DNA of 64,000 nt. It comes from Beroe forskalii (lineage: Eukaryota; Ctenophora; Nuda; Beroida; Beroidae). Position 1 is the stretch's first letter, and every line of letters begins with the position of its first letter. The position numbers and the translations under genes were made by a program. Location of the stretch: positions 310,001 through 374,000 of the forward strand of contig WFMF01000005.1 in assembly GCA_011033025.1 (NCBI GenBank), given 5' to 3'. A model generated the notes under the pieces. That model made no database searches and was not told the origin of the DNA. It saw only the letters and a list, made by a program, of their open reading frames with translations. Shown here piece by piece: positions 44,699 through 57,600 of the stretch.

Positions 44699-44972
44699 GG
44701 CTCTTCATTATCTATGATAATGACGTCACTCAGAAAATACATTTAAGCGCACCTAGCGCTTTAATAAATTGATTTTAAATTTTAACCAAATAAAGTAAAA
44801 CTAGGGATCTGGTTAGAGCAACTGCAAGGGTTAGGGTCAAGACTTGTTAGGGTTAGGGTAAGGATTAAGCTTAGGGTTTTGGTTATTAGGGCCATATTTA
44901 GATTTAGGATACAGAAAAATTGACGTTTCGATCTGTGACGTCACTCAGCCAGAGTTATATGGGACACATACC
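44699..44972 (+). mobile_element. telomere-like-core MITE, copy D
   Basis: ctcttcattatctatgataa, gacgtcactcagaaaatac, a 60 bp insertion, a GGTTAG-like core, acagaaaaattgacgtttcg, and gtgacgtcactcagcc with a degraded ttatatgggaca end. Same family as the other three copies. Confidence 0.75.
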
Positions 44973-45672
44973 AAACAGTGTTGCAACGCCATATGGCATT
45001 GGCAAATTTGAATTTCAAACTGAAATCAAGTTAAAACAACTGTTGACAGTGAACGAGGGATTGTTGAAATCTGACAATGACACGGAGAAATATTGTTAAC
45101 AGGGACATACGAATATCAATAAATTGATTTCTAAATTTTATACAAATAATCAGGATCGATCCAATAATCCAATGCCAACAGTTTAACGTTAAGAAGGCTT
45201 GGAATCCAAGCTCTCGTAACGTTAAACTTGAATTAACCGTAAACACTTATCCACATTTACAATAGGTAGATACAAATCATAGTTACAAAGTTCTGTACAA
45301 ATCACTGTAACATTAAATCAAAGTTATCGAATATCGGTATCGACAATCTGAATCTGCTGGTAATAGTTATATGTTTCAGTATGTATTCAATTTACAAGAA
45401 GGTTATTTACAGTGACTGAAAAATAAAAAATAAAGAAATAATTCAACAAGTAATTCAAGTACACAATTGCTCAGAGTTTAATACCGTGTAACTTTTTTAA
45501 TACGGTAAATAAACTTCGTGGTTCTCATCGAATCTGCAGCGTAATCGTATAATACAATTATCGAACAGATAACATCATAAATTGGCAGATCGATACTTAT
45601 CAATTGCCTCTGATAACAGTCACAACTTGACCCGGTGTTACAAGAAATACGACTTCTTATGTCCCTGTTGCT
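44973..45672. other. spacer downstream of the dynein gene
   Basis: AT-rich. A short palindrome around aacgttaag near 45184 and ctcgtaacgttaaac at 45213. No gene or clear polyadenylation signal for the minus strand was seen. Confidence 0.5.
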
Positions 45673-48600
45673 CTAAACAGAGAGCAGCAGCGCCACGCCG
45701 GCCACAGTCCACTTGGCTGGCTTCTCCTTGGTCTTCAGGTTGAAGGTCCAGACGAAGGTCGGGCCCCGTTCCCTGGTCTTGTAGACAGGACAGTCATACA
45801 CGTTCTTAGTTTCCTGTCTGTCCACCGTCACTGCCTTGATGAATATCACAGGCATGGGAGGAGTCAGCTCCTTGAGACGGGAGTCAGCGATCACACCTGG
45901 GGGAGGGGGAGGTGTCAGCGTTAGCGACAGTAGTAGTAGTAGTACTATCAGAATACGGAAAATTTAAATCATACCTTCCAAGTCCCACTCACAGCTGTAA
46001 ACAGTAAGTGAGTTATTGCGGGATCGCACTAAAAACTCGCATTATGCACCTCCAAGGCGTGTTTATGCTATGTATTCAAAAACCCTATAGGCACCAGGGT
46101 ACCGTGTGCAATAAATTATTACGCACTGTAGTGCCGAAATCCGGATTTATTACGCACTGTAGGTCATAATAATTTATCATGGTGCAGTAGAACAGTGCGT
46201 AATAATTTATTTCGCACAGTTGAGCAAACTGTACCTTCAAATCTTAATATAAAACATTTCCTTGTGTTTGAAAATATTGCCATTTTTTCGAGTAAAGTCG
46301 GTGCATAATTCAGTTTAATAACTCGTAAAAATTACTAAACTCAGCATTAAAAAACCTCGGCCTTCGGCCTCGGTTTTTCAATGCCATTTTACACACTCGG
46401 GCCTTCGGCCCTCGTGTGTAATATGACGTTTAGTAATTTTTACTCGTTACTAAACCTTTCACTCTCAAACCATAGTTCACATATAAATAAATCAAATTCT
46501 AGCACCCATACACGTCTACTAACCGGTCTGGGGGTCCCATCTGGCGCCCTCCATAAAGAGCCCGTGGATATAGGCTCCCTCCCTGGGTGCGCTGTTGAAG
46601 TCGTCCTTAGCCTTCTTAGTAACGTCCACACTCAGCACCATCCTGTCCAGAGGCCACTCGTTCTTACGGGCTGTAGACTGCTCGATAGCTGGGGAGAGTG
46701 GGGGGTTAGAGTGGTTATTGTAGTAAGAGTGGGCTGTATCATGAGTGGCTGGATTCGAGTAATTTGTCTTGTCTACAAGATCAAGCTCTGTAGAGTCGTA
46801 GTATCTACTGAAAGGAAAGTTCACATATTCGCCCAACACAGGGAAAGATACACGGTACGTTCCCTGATGCTCACCTGTGAGGAAGGACTGGGGGTTGAAG
46901 AACCCGAGCTTCTCACCTGTGAGGAAGGACTGGGGGTTGAAGAACCCAGCCAGCCACACCACATTGGGCAGGGTGAAGTCTGTGACCCATCCCTCGAGTT
47001 CCTTGATCCTGATCTGCAGATCTGCGAACCAGGCACCTAGCGGCAACATGCTGGGGTACGCCCTAGCGGTCCAGTTGTCCGGCACTTTGTCAAGGAAGAG
47101 GGCGTTCATAGTCGCTTCCATCTCGTTGGAGATCGTCAACTCACCCTGGGATTTGAATCAGGTTACAGGAGTCTTCTGGTTGAATTTAGGTTAAAGAGTC
47201 CAATAACGAGTGCCACTGACATCCTATTAATTAATTAAGGAAGCCTTGAACTAGAAGCTTCTACATATCCTATTAGATACATCATGTTGTGCTAACGTGT
47301 GACTGAATGTCTGAGTATGTTCCAATGATGTCCAGGTCAGATACACAGGTCACAGGGTATTGGGTAGCAAGGTTGCCTTAGCAACAACCAATGAAATTGT
47401 GTAAAGCATTGGATTGGTGTGATTGTCACCTAAGATTCGGTTGCGCGCATTCCGTTATGAACATCGCTCAAATGCAGATATTAAATTTCTAAATGGAGAT
47501 GCATACAATGAAAATGTATTCTACTGCATCTTTTAAAATCAGAAATTTTCGCTTGATAAAGAAATTTTGCCGTGCAGCAGCAATGCAATGTTTTAACATC
47601 ATGCTTATTCAACACATATTGCATGCTAGTAAGCCATTGACCAGTGCACTGCAAGTATTCTTTATCACCAGACTACACTTGAAAGATAGCTAGCTATGAT
47701 AAGCGATTATGGACTGAAAAAAAGAACCGTAAATACTTGCGGACAATATCCATAACTAGTAACTACTCTTGCATTCACTTACCTTGAGACCGAGGTCGAG
47801 CTCCTTGAGAGATCGTTTCATCTCGCTGGTTAGGATGTTCATCCTCTCGCACTCCTGGAAGGCCACGACCGTGTACGGTGTCCGGTCCTCAGTCCGACCC
47901 AACATCTCCTGGATGTTGAACTCCTCGGGAAGTCGCTCTACGATCTCATCCAGTAGACCTTTCACCTGGGGAATGGGAGGGTTTAGAAGGAGGGGGGCTG
48001 ATTGATGAAGTTAACATGGAACTTCCCCTTGGGGAATGGGGGAGTTTAGAATGGTAGTATCATGAGGAAGCTAACTAGCTAGCTAACTATGAAAAAGAAA
48101 AGAAAAAACAAATTAATAAACCAAGTTAATAAAGAAGGAAACTATAAAAGTGTCATTATGGTCCCTAACAGTACCTTCTCCTCCTTGGTCATGCCACCAG
48201 TACCAGAAGCACCACCATCCCTAGGCTGCATCTCCAGGACTGTCCTGAAGAGGTGCTCGGAGGTCATGGTCAGGAAACCAATCTCAGCGTTAGGGTGGAG
48301 CCCGTAGAGGTAGGGACTCTCTGGGGGCAGTTCCTCGTCCAGGTAGTTGTGGTAGGCCTGGTAGTCCATTGAGCCGGGGATGTTGAAGCCTGGGGAAGAG
48401 GAGGGGTGTAAAGCTGAGTTCTATTGATTCGGAGTTTTCATTTCGCGAGAGACCAATAAAGTGATAACATTTTTCTAGAATGATTCTTGTCAAATTGAAC
48501 TAGATCTATGGCATCGCCCACAATCCACAGCAATGAATCATAGCATGTCACATAGTGAAATAAACAGCCCTTGATAAAACTGACCTGGAGCCAGCAGGAG

Positions 48601-51600
48601 GTCTCCCTCCAACATGTCAGGCTTCATGTACTCCTCCAAGTAAGTCTTACACAGTCTCCTATCCCAATCATCAGTGATGTGTCCACCGTACATAATCTCT
48701 CCGAACAGATACCTCAGATCTGTCCAGGGTACCTTGGGGTTGCTCTCCAAGTAGTTATACAGCACGTTGACACTGATAGTCAGATCGCCAATGTTGAAGG
48801 GGTACGATCTGTTCCAGCCCTGGGGACCGAACTTCCTCCTCTCACAGACCACAGCGTGGAAGTAGCACAGGGCAAACCACAGGCTCTTGAACTCGTTCTC
48901 TCGGGCACACATCTCCAGCGTGTCCTGTGAGAACTGGTCCATGGCTTTGTGCACGTTAGCCTTGATACCAGTGGGAGGTTCGTTGGTGATCTTGATGGAA
49001 GCCTCCAGGATACCTTGAGGGATGATATGGGAAGCAGGAGTAGCAGCAGGCTCAGCAGACATGTAGACTCGGTACATGGGATCGGAGTCTATGACAGTGG
49101 ACTCTAACTTCTTCTCCAAAGTACTCAGCCACTTCTGTACCAGATGGATGTTCTGTAGGATAACCCATCCTCCGTTCTTACATGCCACATCCATAGCCTT
49201 CTCAGCCACGATCTCTTGACCCTGTCCCAGGGACACGTTGTGCAGCTTGCCGTTAGCAATGGTGATACCCAGTTTGTTACCTAGGATCTCCACATCCTTC
49301 AGAGGATCCACTCCCGGACTGAGGATGAAGAACACCGGAGTCTCGGGGGAGGTCTCTTCGAACGACTTGGCGAACGGTACAGCTCTGCTTTCGATGTACT
49401 TGGTGCCCAGCTTTTCCTCCACAAACATCTCTACAGCGTAGGTCATCCTGTCAGGTCTGAGAGCCCTCATCATGCACAGCTTCTGGAGGGATGACTTGTT
49501 CTTCCACTCCTGTGGGAACTTCTCCTTCTCCGGGATCTCGCTCTCCACGAACTTCTTCCACCGCTTAGCAGAACCCTCGATGTCTCGGTCCAGGTTCTTA
49601 AACTCGTCCATCTGACTGAGCGACTTGACGGCGCCCCAACTGTTGTGGGTCATGAAGTCCACAGGGCTCACCACGTTAGGTACACTGGGGAAACGCAGCA
49701 GGAAGTCCAGCTCGATAGGATCGATTTCCTTCCTGGTGAGGAGGATCTGGAATGCCATTTGTGAGGTGAAGATGATCTTGTCAGCCTCGAACAGACCTCT
49801 GGTGGTGTACACGAACACGGAGTAGGTCAAACTGTCGATCAGATTGTCAACCCTGATCTTCAGCTCTTCAGCGGGTTCAGCACGATCCATGGAGTTGTGG
49901 AAGATGACGTTGAAAGCCTTGAGAGAGAACTGGTAGAGCGGGTTGATCTTGTTGAGGTCGTTAAGGATGAAGTAGAGAAGAGAGCCTCGGGCGGCAGCAG
50001 GACGGTAGAACTCACGAGCTTCATTGATGGCAATCTCAGTCTCCTTGGCTTGCGTTACCTGGATCTCAATCTCACTAGCCGTCTTCTTGGTGTTCTCCAA
50101 GTTCTCAACCAGTTCGGTATCACCCAAGAAGTTGCCTTCAGCTGCTGACAGCCTGGACAGCAAGTTGTCCTCGAGACCCTTGAGGGTGATCTTGAAGTCA
50201 TTCTGTTGCTTGGTCAGCTGGGACTTGGTAGCCTCCAGATCAGGACGTTCCTTGGCAACCACCTCCGCTAGCAACTGATCCTCTAGACCGTCCCTAGTGA
50301 CAGTGAAGTTGATAAGGGTACACTGCGCCTGCAACTCAGGCTTGTAGTGAGGGTTAGCCAGCTTAGTGTGCAGGATAAGTCGGAAGTTAGGGCTGTAGTC
50401 CACGTCTTTGTCACCGATCTTGATAGCACGTCCTTTCTTGATGGTGTTTCGCCCAATGACAGGGTCCAGTACAGGGTCCATATCCTCTTCCAAGTTCTCA
50501 ATCATAACACAATCACCGTTAGAGATAGCACGCTCGATAGCATCCAGATAACCCTTCTGTCCAAGACGAATCACCTTCAGCTCATCTCCCTCTCGGTTCT
50601 TGATCCATTTGATACCCTGAAGCTGAGGATCAACCATGAGAGGCCATCGAGTGGCATTGCACAGAATGGTGGCATTCTCAGTGGACATCCTGTCAGAGGG
50701 CAGTCCCTCGTTGTTCCAGGAGGCAACATCAGCGTCATCAATAAGGATCTGGAGAATGTCAACACCCTCCGTGATGGGGATCTTTACCTTCTGTTTGCTG
50801 AGGAATGGGATGAAGTTGTCAGTCATCAGATCCTCTCTGTAGGCCTTAGTGAAGTATCCGAGATACGAGATGAAAGCTGTGATCAGCAACACATCTCCAG
50901 GCAGTTTGGAAGCCATGACTTTGAATTCCTCAACACTCTCAGCCCAACGTACATTCTCAGAAGCCAGACCTCCCACCAGACGGTTAGCGAGTGAGATGGT
51001 CTTTGCAGTGGTTTCAGCTTCTTGTTGGGCCTTCAGCTTGTCGGAAGTAGCCTTTTCGAAGGAGGCCGTCAACTCAGCCAAGTTATCATCGAGTTCCTTG
51101 ATCTTTGACTTGATAACAGCAAGCTTCTCCTGAGCTGAAGCAAGATCTTGGTTGGCTTGAGCGAGAGCCATTCTCTTAGGCTCGACATCACAGAACACTC
51201 GGTAGAAAGTGACAATGTTGATTACCCAAGCACAAAGACCAGCAGCGGCAAGAGATTTAGATCGGATGAAATCGGGATCAAACTCTGGGTTGTTAAGATA
51301 CGCATCAATAGCCTTCAGGTTATTCTCATGGATGTTTTCTTTGTCGTAGTTCAGAAGTTGATCTAAGAAGGCATCGACTTTGTTCATCAGCAGTTTACCG
51401 GCCTTCCAGCTCCTATCTTTGGGAATCTTATTGCTTGGACTGAGAAGCACCAGCACACCAGCTACAACGTTGATTACAGCAGGAGGAGGCTGACCGAAGG
51501 ACTTCAACTCTGTCAAGTTTGTCTTGTTCAGAGTATTCAAAGCTTCCTGAGCAGCCAACAGGGCAGGTTCAGCTTTAGCCAGATCTCTCTCACAATCTGA

Positions 51601-54600
51601 GGCTTTGATGGTCACCTCTTTGTTGATGGCATCGACCTTCACTTCCTCTGCATCAGCAATAACTTTCTCCTTACTGACTTTCTCTGTCTCAACTCCGACT
51701 TTCTGGATCAGTTTATCAGCATCCTCGTTCTTCTGGTTCAGCTCGACTTCCTGCGAAGCTAACTTGGCCTTGAGATCGTCTACTTGTGACGAAGTGCTCT
51801 GCAGCTTCAGCAGACCGTTGAGGAGACGATCCATCTTAGACTGGAGTTCCTGGTTCTTCATGCCGAGCAGTCTCTTGTACAACTCAATCTGCTCCAGGAA
51901 ACTCTTGGGGGTGGTGTAGTTGTAACGTCTGTCGTTAGCCAAGTACTGCTGAGACTTCTCGTTACAGGATATCTGCACGTGAGCCATGAACTCGGCCACA
52001 GAGGGCTTGATCTCGGCAGACAGCAAGTCGACTTCCTCCAAGAAGGTGGAGCTGACAGACACCAGGGCCTCTTCGGGCCACTCGTGGAACCAATCTATGC
52101 TGGTGCAGTTGATGATGGCGGGGAACATCCTGCCTCTGACCCTGAGGGTCGAGCCCACGGGGGAGAAGCAGAGGACCACCTTGAGAGTAGTCCTGATCCT
52201 GTTGATGAAGAACTTCCAGCAATTGTCCTGGGTGTCCATGATACCTGACGCTTTCACTTCATTCCTTACTGCACCGACAATATCTGCGATCTCATCCTCG
52301 GCGAACAGATCAGGGATTTCACCAGAAGCCAGCAAATCGTTGATCAGCACCAAGAACTTAGGATCTGGAACTTGGGAATCTGTCATGAGGAACATAGTAG
52401 GAACGTTCTTCACACCAGCCTTCATGTAGAGACCATTCAGATCCACCTTCAAGTCGGTCATGTTGTAGCCCTTTCTCAGGGTGATCTGGAAGACCTCCAA
52501 GTTGCTGATGAAAGCAGCTAACCTGGCCAGAGACTGCTTACCAGAACCACCGACACCCACCAGGAGGGCATTACCTCGCGGACTCTCCAGAATACGGTTA
52601 ATCCTGCAGACATGCTCCATAGCATCCCTAAAGAGCACGAGGTTCATCATACTGTTCATCTCGTTGTAGTTGTCCAGGGCCTCCACTAGGATCTTGTTGA
52701 GGGTGGGGTAGTCAGGGATGGGCGCGTACTTCAACTCACCAATCCCAAGGGAGAAGTGAGTGAAGATGTTCACTTCGGGCTTGAAGACAGTCTCCTCAAT
52801 GTCTTCGAATGTCTTCTTACAGATATCGATGATCATTTTGTCGTAGGAATCAATGTCCTTGGAGTCGATCAGCTTGTCTCGGTACACCCTGGAAGCCTCG
52901 TGCATCCACAAGGTAATGAGATCAGGAGCTGTCTTGGTGATCTCCGGAATGGAGTACAACATGCCCTGGTAGATGTTGCTCAGATCCCTCAGATTGAAGA
53001 TGTAATGGAACTTGACAGCAGTTGGCAGGAAGGTAGAGTTGATCTTGGCGTGGAGTTGGATGGACGCCTGGAGCAGCTTCTCCATGATCCTCTTGACCGG
53101 AGCAGAGAACTTGTTGAGCTCCAGATGGCCCTGTAGGATGTTGGAGTAGATGGTGAACTGGGCGTCAGAAGCAGGGAAACTCACAGCGAAGACACAGAAG
53201 TGTCGCTGGAGACGGGGGTTGATGGTGAAGGAACCAGCCGTGGGGTTCATGCACGACACGTACTGAGTGTTGTGGATGTCTTTCAGCGTCATCTTAGCTC
53301 TGTCATACCAATGGCTGTAGTCAATGTGCTGTCTGATGAGGGTGTGGGGCTCCACCGTTCCGTAGGTGTCAACTTCGGGCATGTTCATGTCGTCAATGAA
53401 GTAGATGAGTTTCTTAGACCCAGGAGGACCGTAGTTCCTACCAGCCTTCTTCTCCAGCGGCTTCTCCAGTACCCCCTGCAACATCATGGAGGTGGTGTAG
53501 TTGTTGAAGGGCACCAGGGTGACTGTGTAGTCGTCTCCCAGTTCCTCCATCAACTGGTTCATCAGCACGGTTTTACCGGTTCCAGCACCTCCCACCAACA
53601 TGACAGGTCGCTGGCGTTTCATCAGCAGGTTACAGAAGAAGCTGAGACGCCATGTTTCAGCGGTAGCTACCAGAGTGGACTGGAGCGGCAGGTCAGGGTC
53701 GTAGGAGAACTTGGGCACGTTCTCGGACCAGGGGATGAACTTCTTGGTGTCAGGGTCGATGTAGTAATCGAAGACAGTGCCCTGCGAGGGGAACTTGATG
53801 GTCTTGAACTCACTGCACCACCACTTGCTGAACTCTGATCTGTAGTCGACCAGCTGAAAGAGGGGAGGGTGATTACTTCACTGCACTAAGAAGAGTTATC
53901 TTTTTGACGAAAATCTAATTTTAACAATTTTACAATGAGACCGACAGTAAAAATCTAAAGACCCTCCAATGCTGAACCACGTAAAATAACTTATTCTGCC
54001 CTAATTTAGGAGGATATGTCTCCTGATCATATTGAGATATTTATCGTAAAAAAACACCAAACAACAAACCAAGTGAATATAAGTACCTGATCTTGGAACA
54101 TAGCTCCACCGAAGGCCCACACGGCAGCGAACACAAAGTACAGTTCGTAGAGCTCCTTGTTACAGTCGGGCGGGGTGTTCTCAGGCACCAACAGACCCTC
54201 CAGCAGGTAACACAACATCTTGATCATGGAGATGTCCACGATGGGCGTGATCTTCTTGAACCTGGGAGAATGTTACATTGAGTAATGATTGGCAGTGGGC
54301 TTTTTCTGTACACTTACTTTATGCTAGTTCATCAAAATTAGCATTAAAATGGTGATTGGTGATTTCAAAGAATTTTGGCATCGATGTAACAAAATATCAA
54401 TAAATAGTCACCTTGATTTGAGAGTATCCAGGCAAGTGGGCACGTATTTCTCGAAGAGGATGATGAGGTTAGCCTTCTCTGACTGCACCTCCCTGGTGTC
54501 AATCCAGGAAGTAACGAAGGGGTTCCACCCCAAGTCAGCAGGGTTGATGTACAGAATACCAGCCCTTGACACAGTGGCAGGGGTAGCTGCCTTCAGATGC

Positions 54601-57600
54601 CCGATCTCAAACACCAGTCTCATGGCCGGGGTCAGGGGCACACGCTCATTCGACGCCAGAGTCAGGACCTTGTTGTCGTCCATGACTGTGTTCAGGGACT
54701 CAATCCACATGGGATCAATGTCACCGTCCAGTACGATCCACTTAGGGCCGTCATGTTGGATGTTGCTCTGGTCCCTCATGATGCTGGAGAAGAGACCGTC
54801 CTTCCACTCTCTGGTCGCCGGGTTGATGTAACCGAACAGTTCGTCATTCGTCACAGCTTTAGGGTTCAGATCAGCCCACACTGGCTTACGCTTGAGGTTC
54901 GAGTAGGTCCTGAACAGCGTCTTACACAGCTGGGTTTTACCGGTTCCAGCGTTACCGATGACGAAGACGGAATGCCTGACAGCCAGCAACTCTTCAAACT
55001 GGACAACCTGACGGGGAGAAAGTTTCAGTGGAGATTGCTTATTGACAGTATCTTATTAAAGTGCCAGTACCTCATCAACTGACAGATATCTCATCACATC
55101 AAACTAAATCTGCCTGTATAATTAATTTGTCGCAATAGCAATCAGATAGGTATCGAACTATTCTTGCGACAGAAATGACGTAAACTCATCATAACTTTGA
55201 CGCATTAGATCTTTATCACATAAAATGGCAAATATACTGCCATTTAAGGCTTTAAATTTGAGGTGAAGTCAAATTAATGATCTCGCAGATCACAAAACTT
55301 CTAATGTTTCACCCAGCGACACAATTAACATTTATTGCCTCTGTCAAGGCAAGGCAAGTCACAAGACAATATCTGATTAAATTTTGTGGCATGTCATAAC
55401 TCTGACATACTTCTGATATATTCGAGGTTAAATCCCGAAGTATCAACATAAGAAATATATCCACAGTTTGCACTCCATACCTTGAGAATGAACTGGTCCT
55501 CAGGCTGGAGCTTGAGATCCAGAGCAGCCCGTTTGATGGCAGCCTCATTCTCCAAATCCCTCTTCCTGGGCACATCCAGGGCCGGGAACAGATCTCCAAT
55601 GAGACCCATGAAGACGGGCATGTCATCCGTGATAATCTTAGGGATGTTGAAATCCCTGAGCGCTCTCATAAGCACTTCAGTCTCGGGTCTGTCTCGGTCA
55701 CCTCTCTTGAGGGCACCAGCCACCACAAGCACTGACTTGATGGCTCGGAGACCCCAATCGTAGTGATCCTGAGAAGGGGGTTAAAGTGTCAAATACTCTC
55801 TCAAATATCTTCACATCAATTCTTATATCTTAGTGAGTTTTTGAGTTAACGCCAAGCTTTTAATGCCATTGGACATATATGAATTGGAACTTAATGACAT
55901 TTTTAATGTCCTTGGCGATAATAACCAAACACATTAACGTAACAGGGAACAAATTACTTAAACTGCTGTGCAACTCTACGACATCCTTGACAGCATGAAG
56001 GTTCTTTTCACCAATTGATATTGGTTTTAAAGCATATAAACTGCTCGAACTTCATAATAGTCTAGTCAGTTAAGGCAAAAAAAGTGCTGCACCCTGCAAC
56101 GGCTTGAAGCAACATATTGACCGGTTCAGTGGTGTAGTTTTAGTCATCCCAAGTCCAAATCCGACGAGACCTATTTTTGTTAGGTGGTGGAACATGGCGC
56201 AATTGCGCCATTTAGGCGCCATGGCGCCAGAAATACTAACTTTTGATAGGAAGGTCGTAGAGACTTCTACTTGGGCTCAAACGAAGCGCAATGGCCATGT
56301 TTATATACGACTTGTTAATAAACATATGCCCTTAAATGCTCACAAACCGAGTTATGGGCCAAAACATGTTTTTAGCCCATGCGCGGGCTTGAAGTTGGTG
56401 ATTCTTCATAATTTAGGCCACAAAAGTCGTAGGGACTTCGTTCATAGCTCAAAAGAATCGCAATGGTCATGTTTATATACGACTTGTTAATAAACATATG
56501 CTCTAAACCCTTTACTTTTCAAGTTATGAAGCAAAAGCCGTTTTGTGGGAGACGCGCAAGGACCAAAATGGGAAAATCTGGAACTCAGAGTCAGATGATG
56601 ATTTTCCCCAAATCCTAATCTCCACGTGGTATCTCCACGTGGCATAAATTGGTCTTGAACTGAATTACATTCAAATATTGAAAAGTTGTAAAATAGCTGA
56701 TTCCCTGCCATGATTTGGCGTTTTTTTCTGCGCTCTGGTCCATAACATTCATGCTAGAATCTAATTTCCATCAATATGATAGATGTGGACTACACATCTC
56801 TGTCAGACTGCCAATGCCCCAAAGCTTCAACTGCATAGCAACTTAGCATGTTTTGGCTTCCTAGAGGTACTGCTGTCAGTTATATCAGGTCTCACCGTCT
56901 TACTTACTGGCATGTAGGCTATTTGAAGGCTGAGTGGAGGCGAAGTGGAGCCTAAATCAACTAGCCTCTATAAAAAAATTTCTTGCTGAAACTGGCAAAA
57001 TGTGCACAAATTTGGCGAAAAAAATATAGATTCAAACTTTCAGACAGCACCAACTAATCTCCACTTAACCTCCACTAGGCTTCACTCAGCCTCCACTAGC
57101 CTCCAAAAAGCCTCTACTAGCCTCCACTCAGCCTCCATTAGACTTCACTCAGCCTCCACTAGGCTCCACTCAGCCTCCACTAGCCGCCACTTGCCTCCAC
57201 TAAAGCACTAAGCCTCCGTCACTAGCTTCCACACAGGCTCCACTCAGCCTCCACTCAGCCTCCACTAGGCTCTACTTAGCCTCCACTAGGCTCCATCCAG
57301 CCTCCACTAGACTTCACTCAGCCTCCACTAGGCTCCACTCAGCCTCCACTAGCCTCCAAAAAGCCACTACTAGGCTCAACTACCCTCCACTCAGCCTCCA
57401 CTAGGCTCCACTCAGCCTCCACTCAGCCTAAACTAGCATCTACTCAGCCTCCACTCAGCATCCACTAGGATCCACTCAGCCTCCACTAGCCCCCACACAG
57501 CCTCCACTCAGCCTCCACTGGGCTCCACTAGCCTCCAATCAGCCTCCACTAGACTTCACTCAGCCTCCACTAGACTTCACTCAGCCTCCACAAGGCTCCA

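Noticed and set aside
43780..44960. Telomeric repeat array suggesting a chromosome end
   Set aside because: Hexamers are degenerate, short, in both orientations and confined to four copies of a MITE.
50347..53838. Antisense frames of 100-215 codons opposite the dynein exon
   Set aside because: Mirror frames of strongly biased coding sequence; the minus strand encodes a continuous, collinear dynein motor.
56104..56490. 128-codon frame in the left arm of the giant inverted repeat, repeated in the right arm
   Set aside because: No recognisable domain, one broken mirror copy, and it lies in terminal repeat DNA; a short host-like gene cannot be supported.
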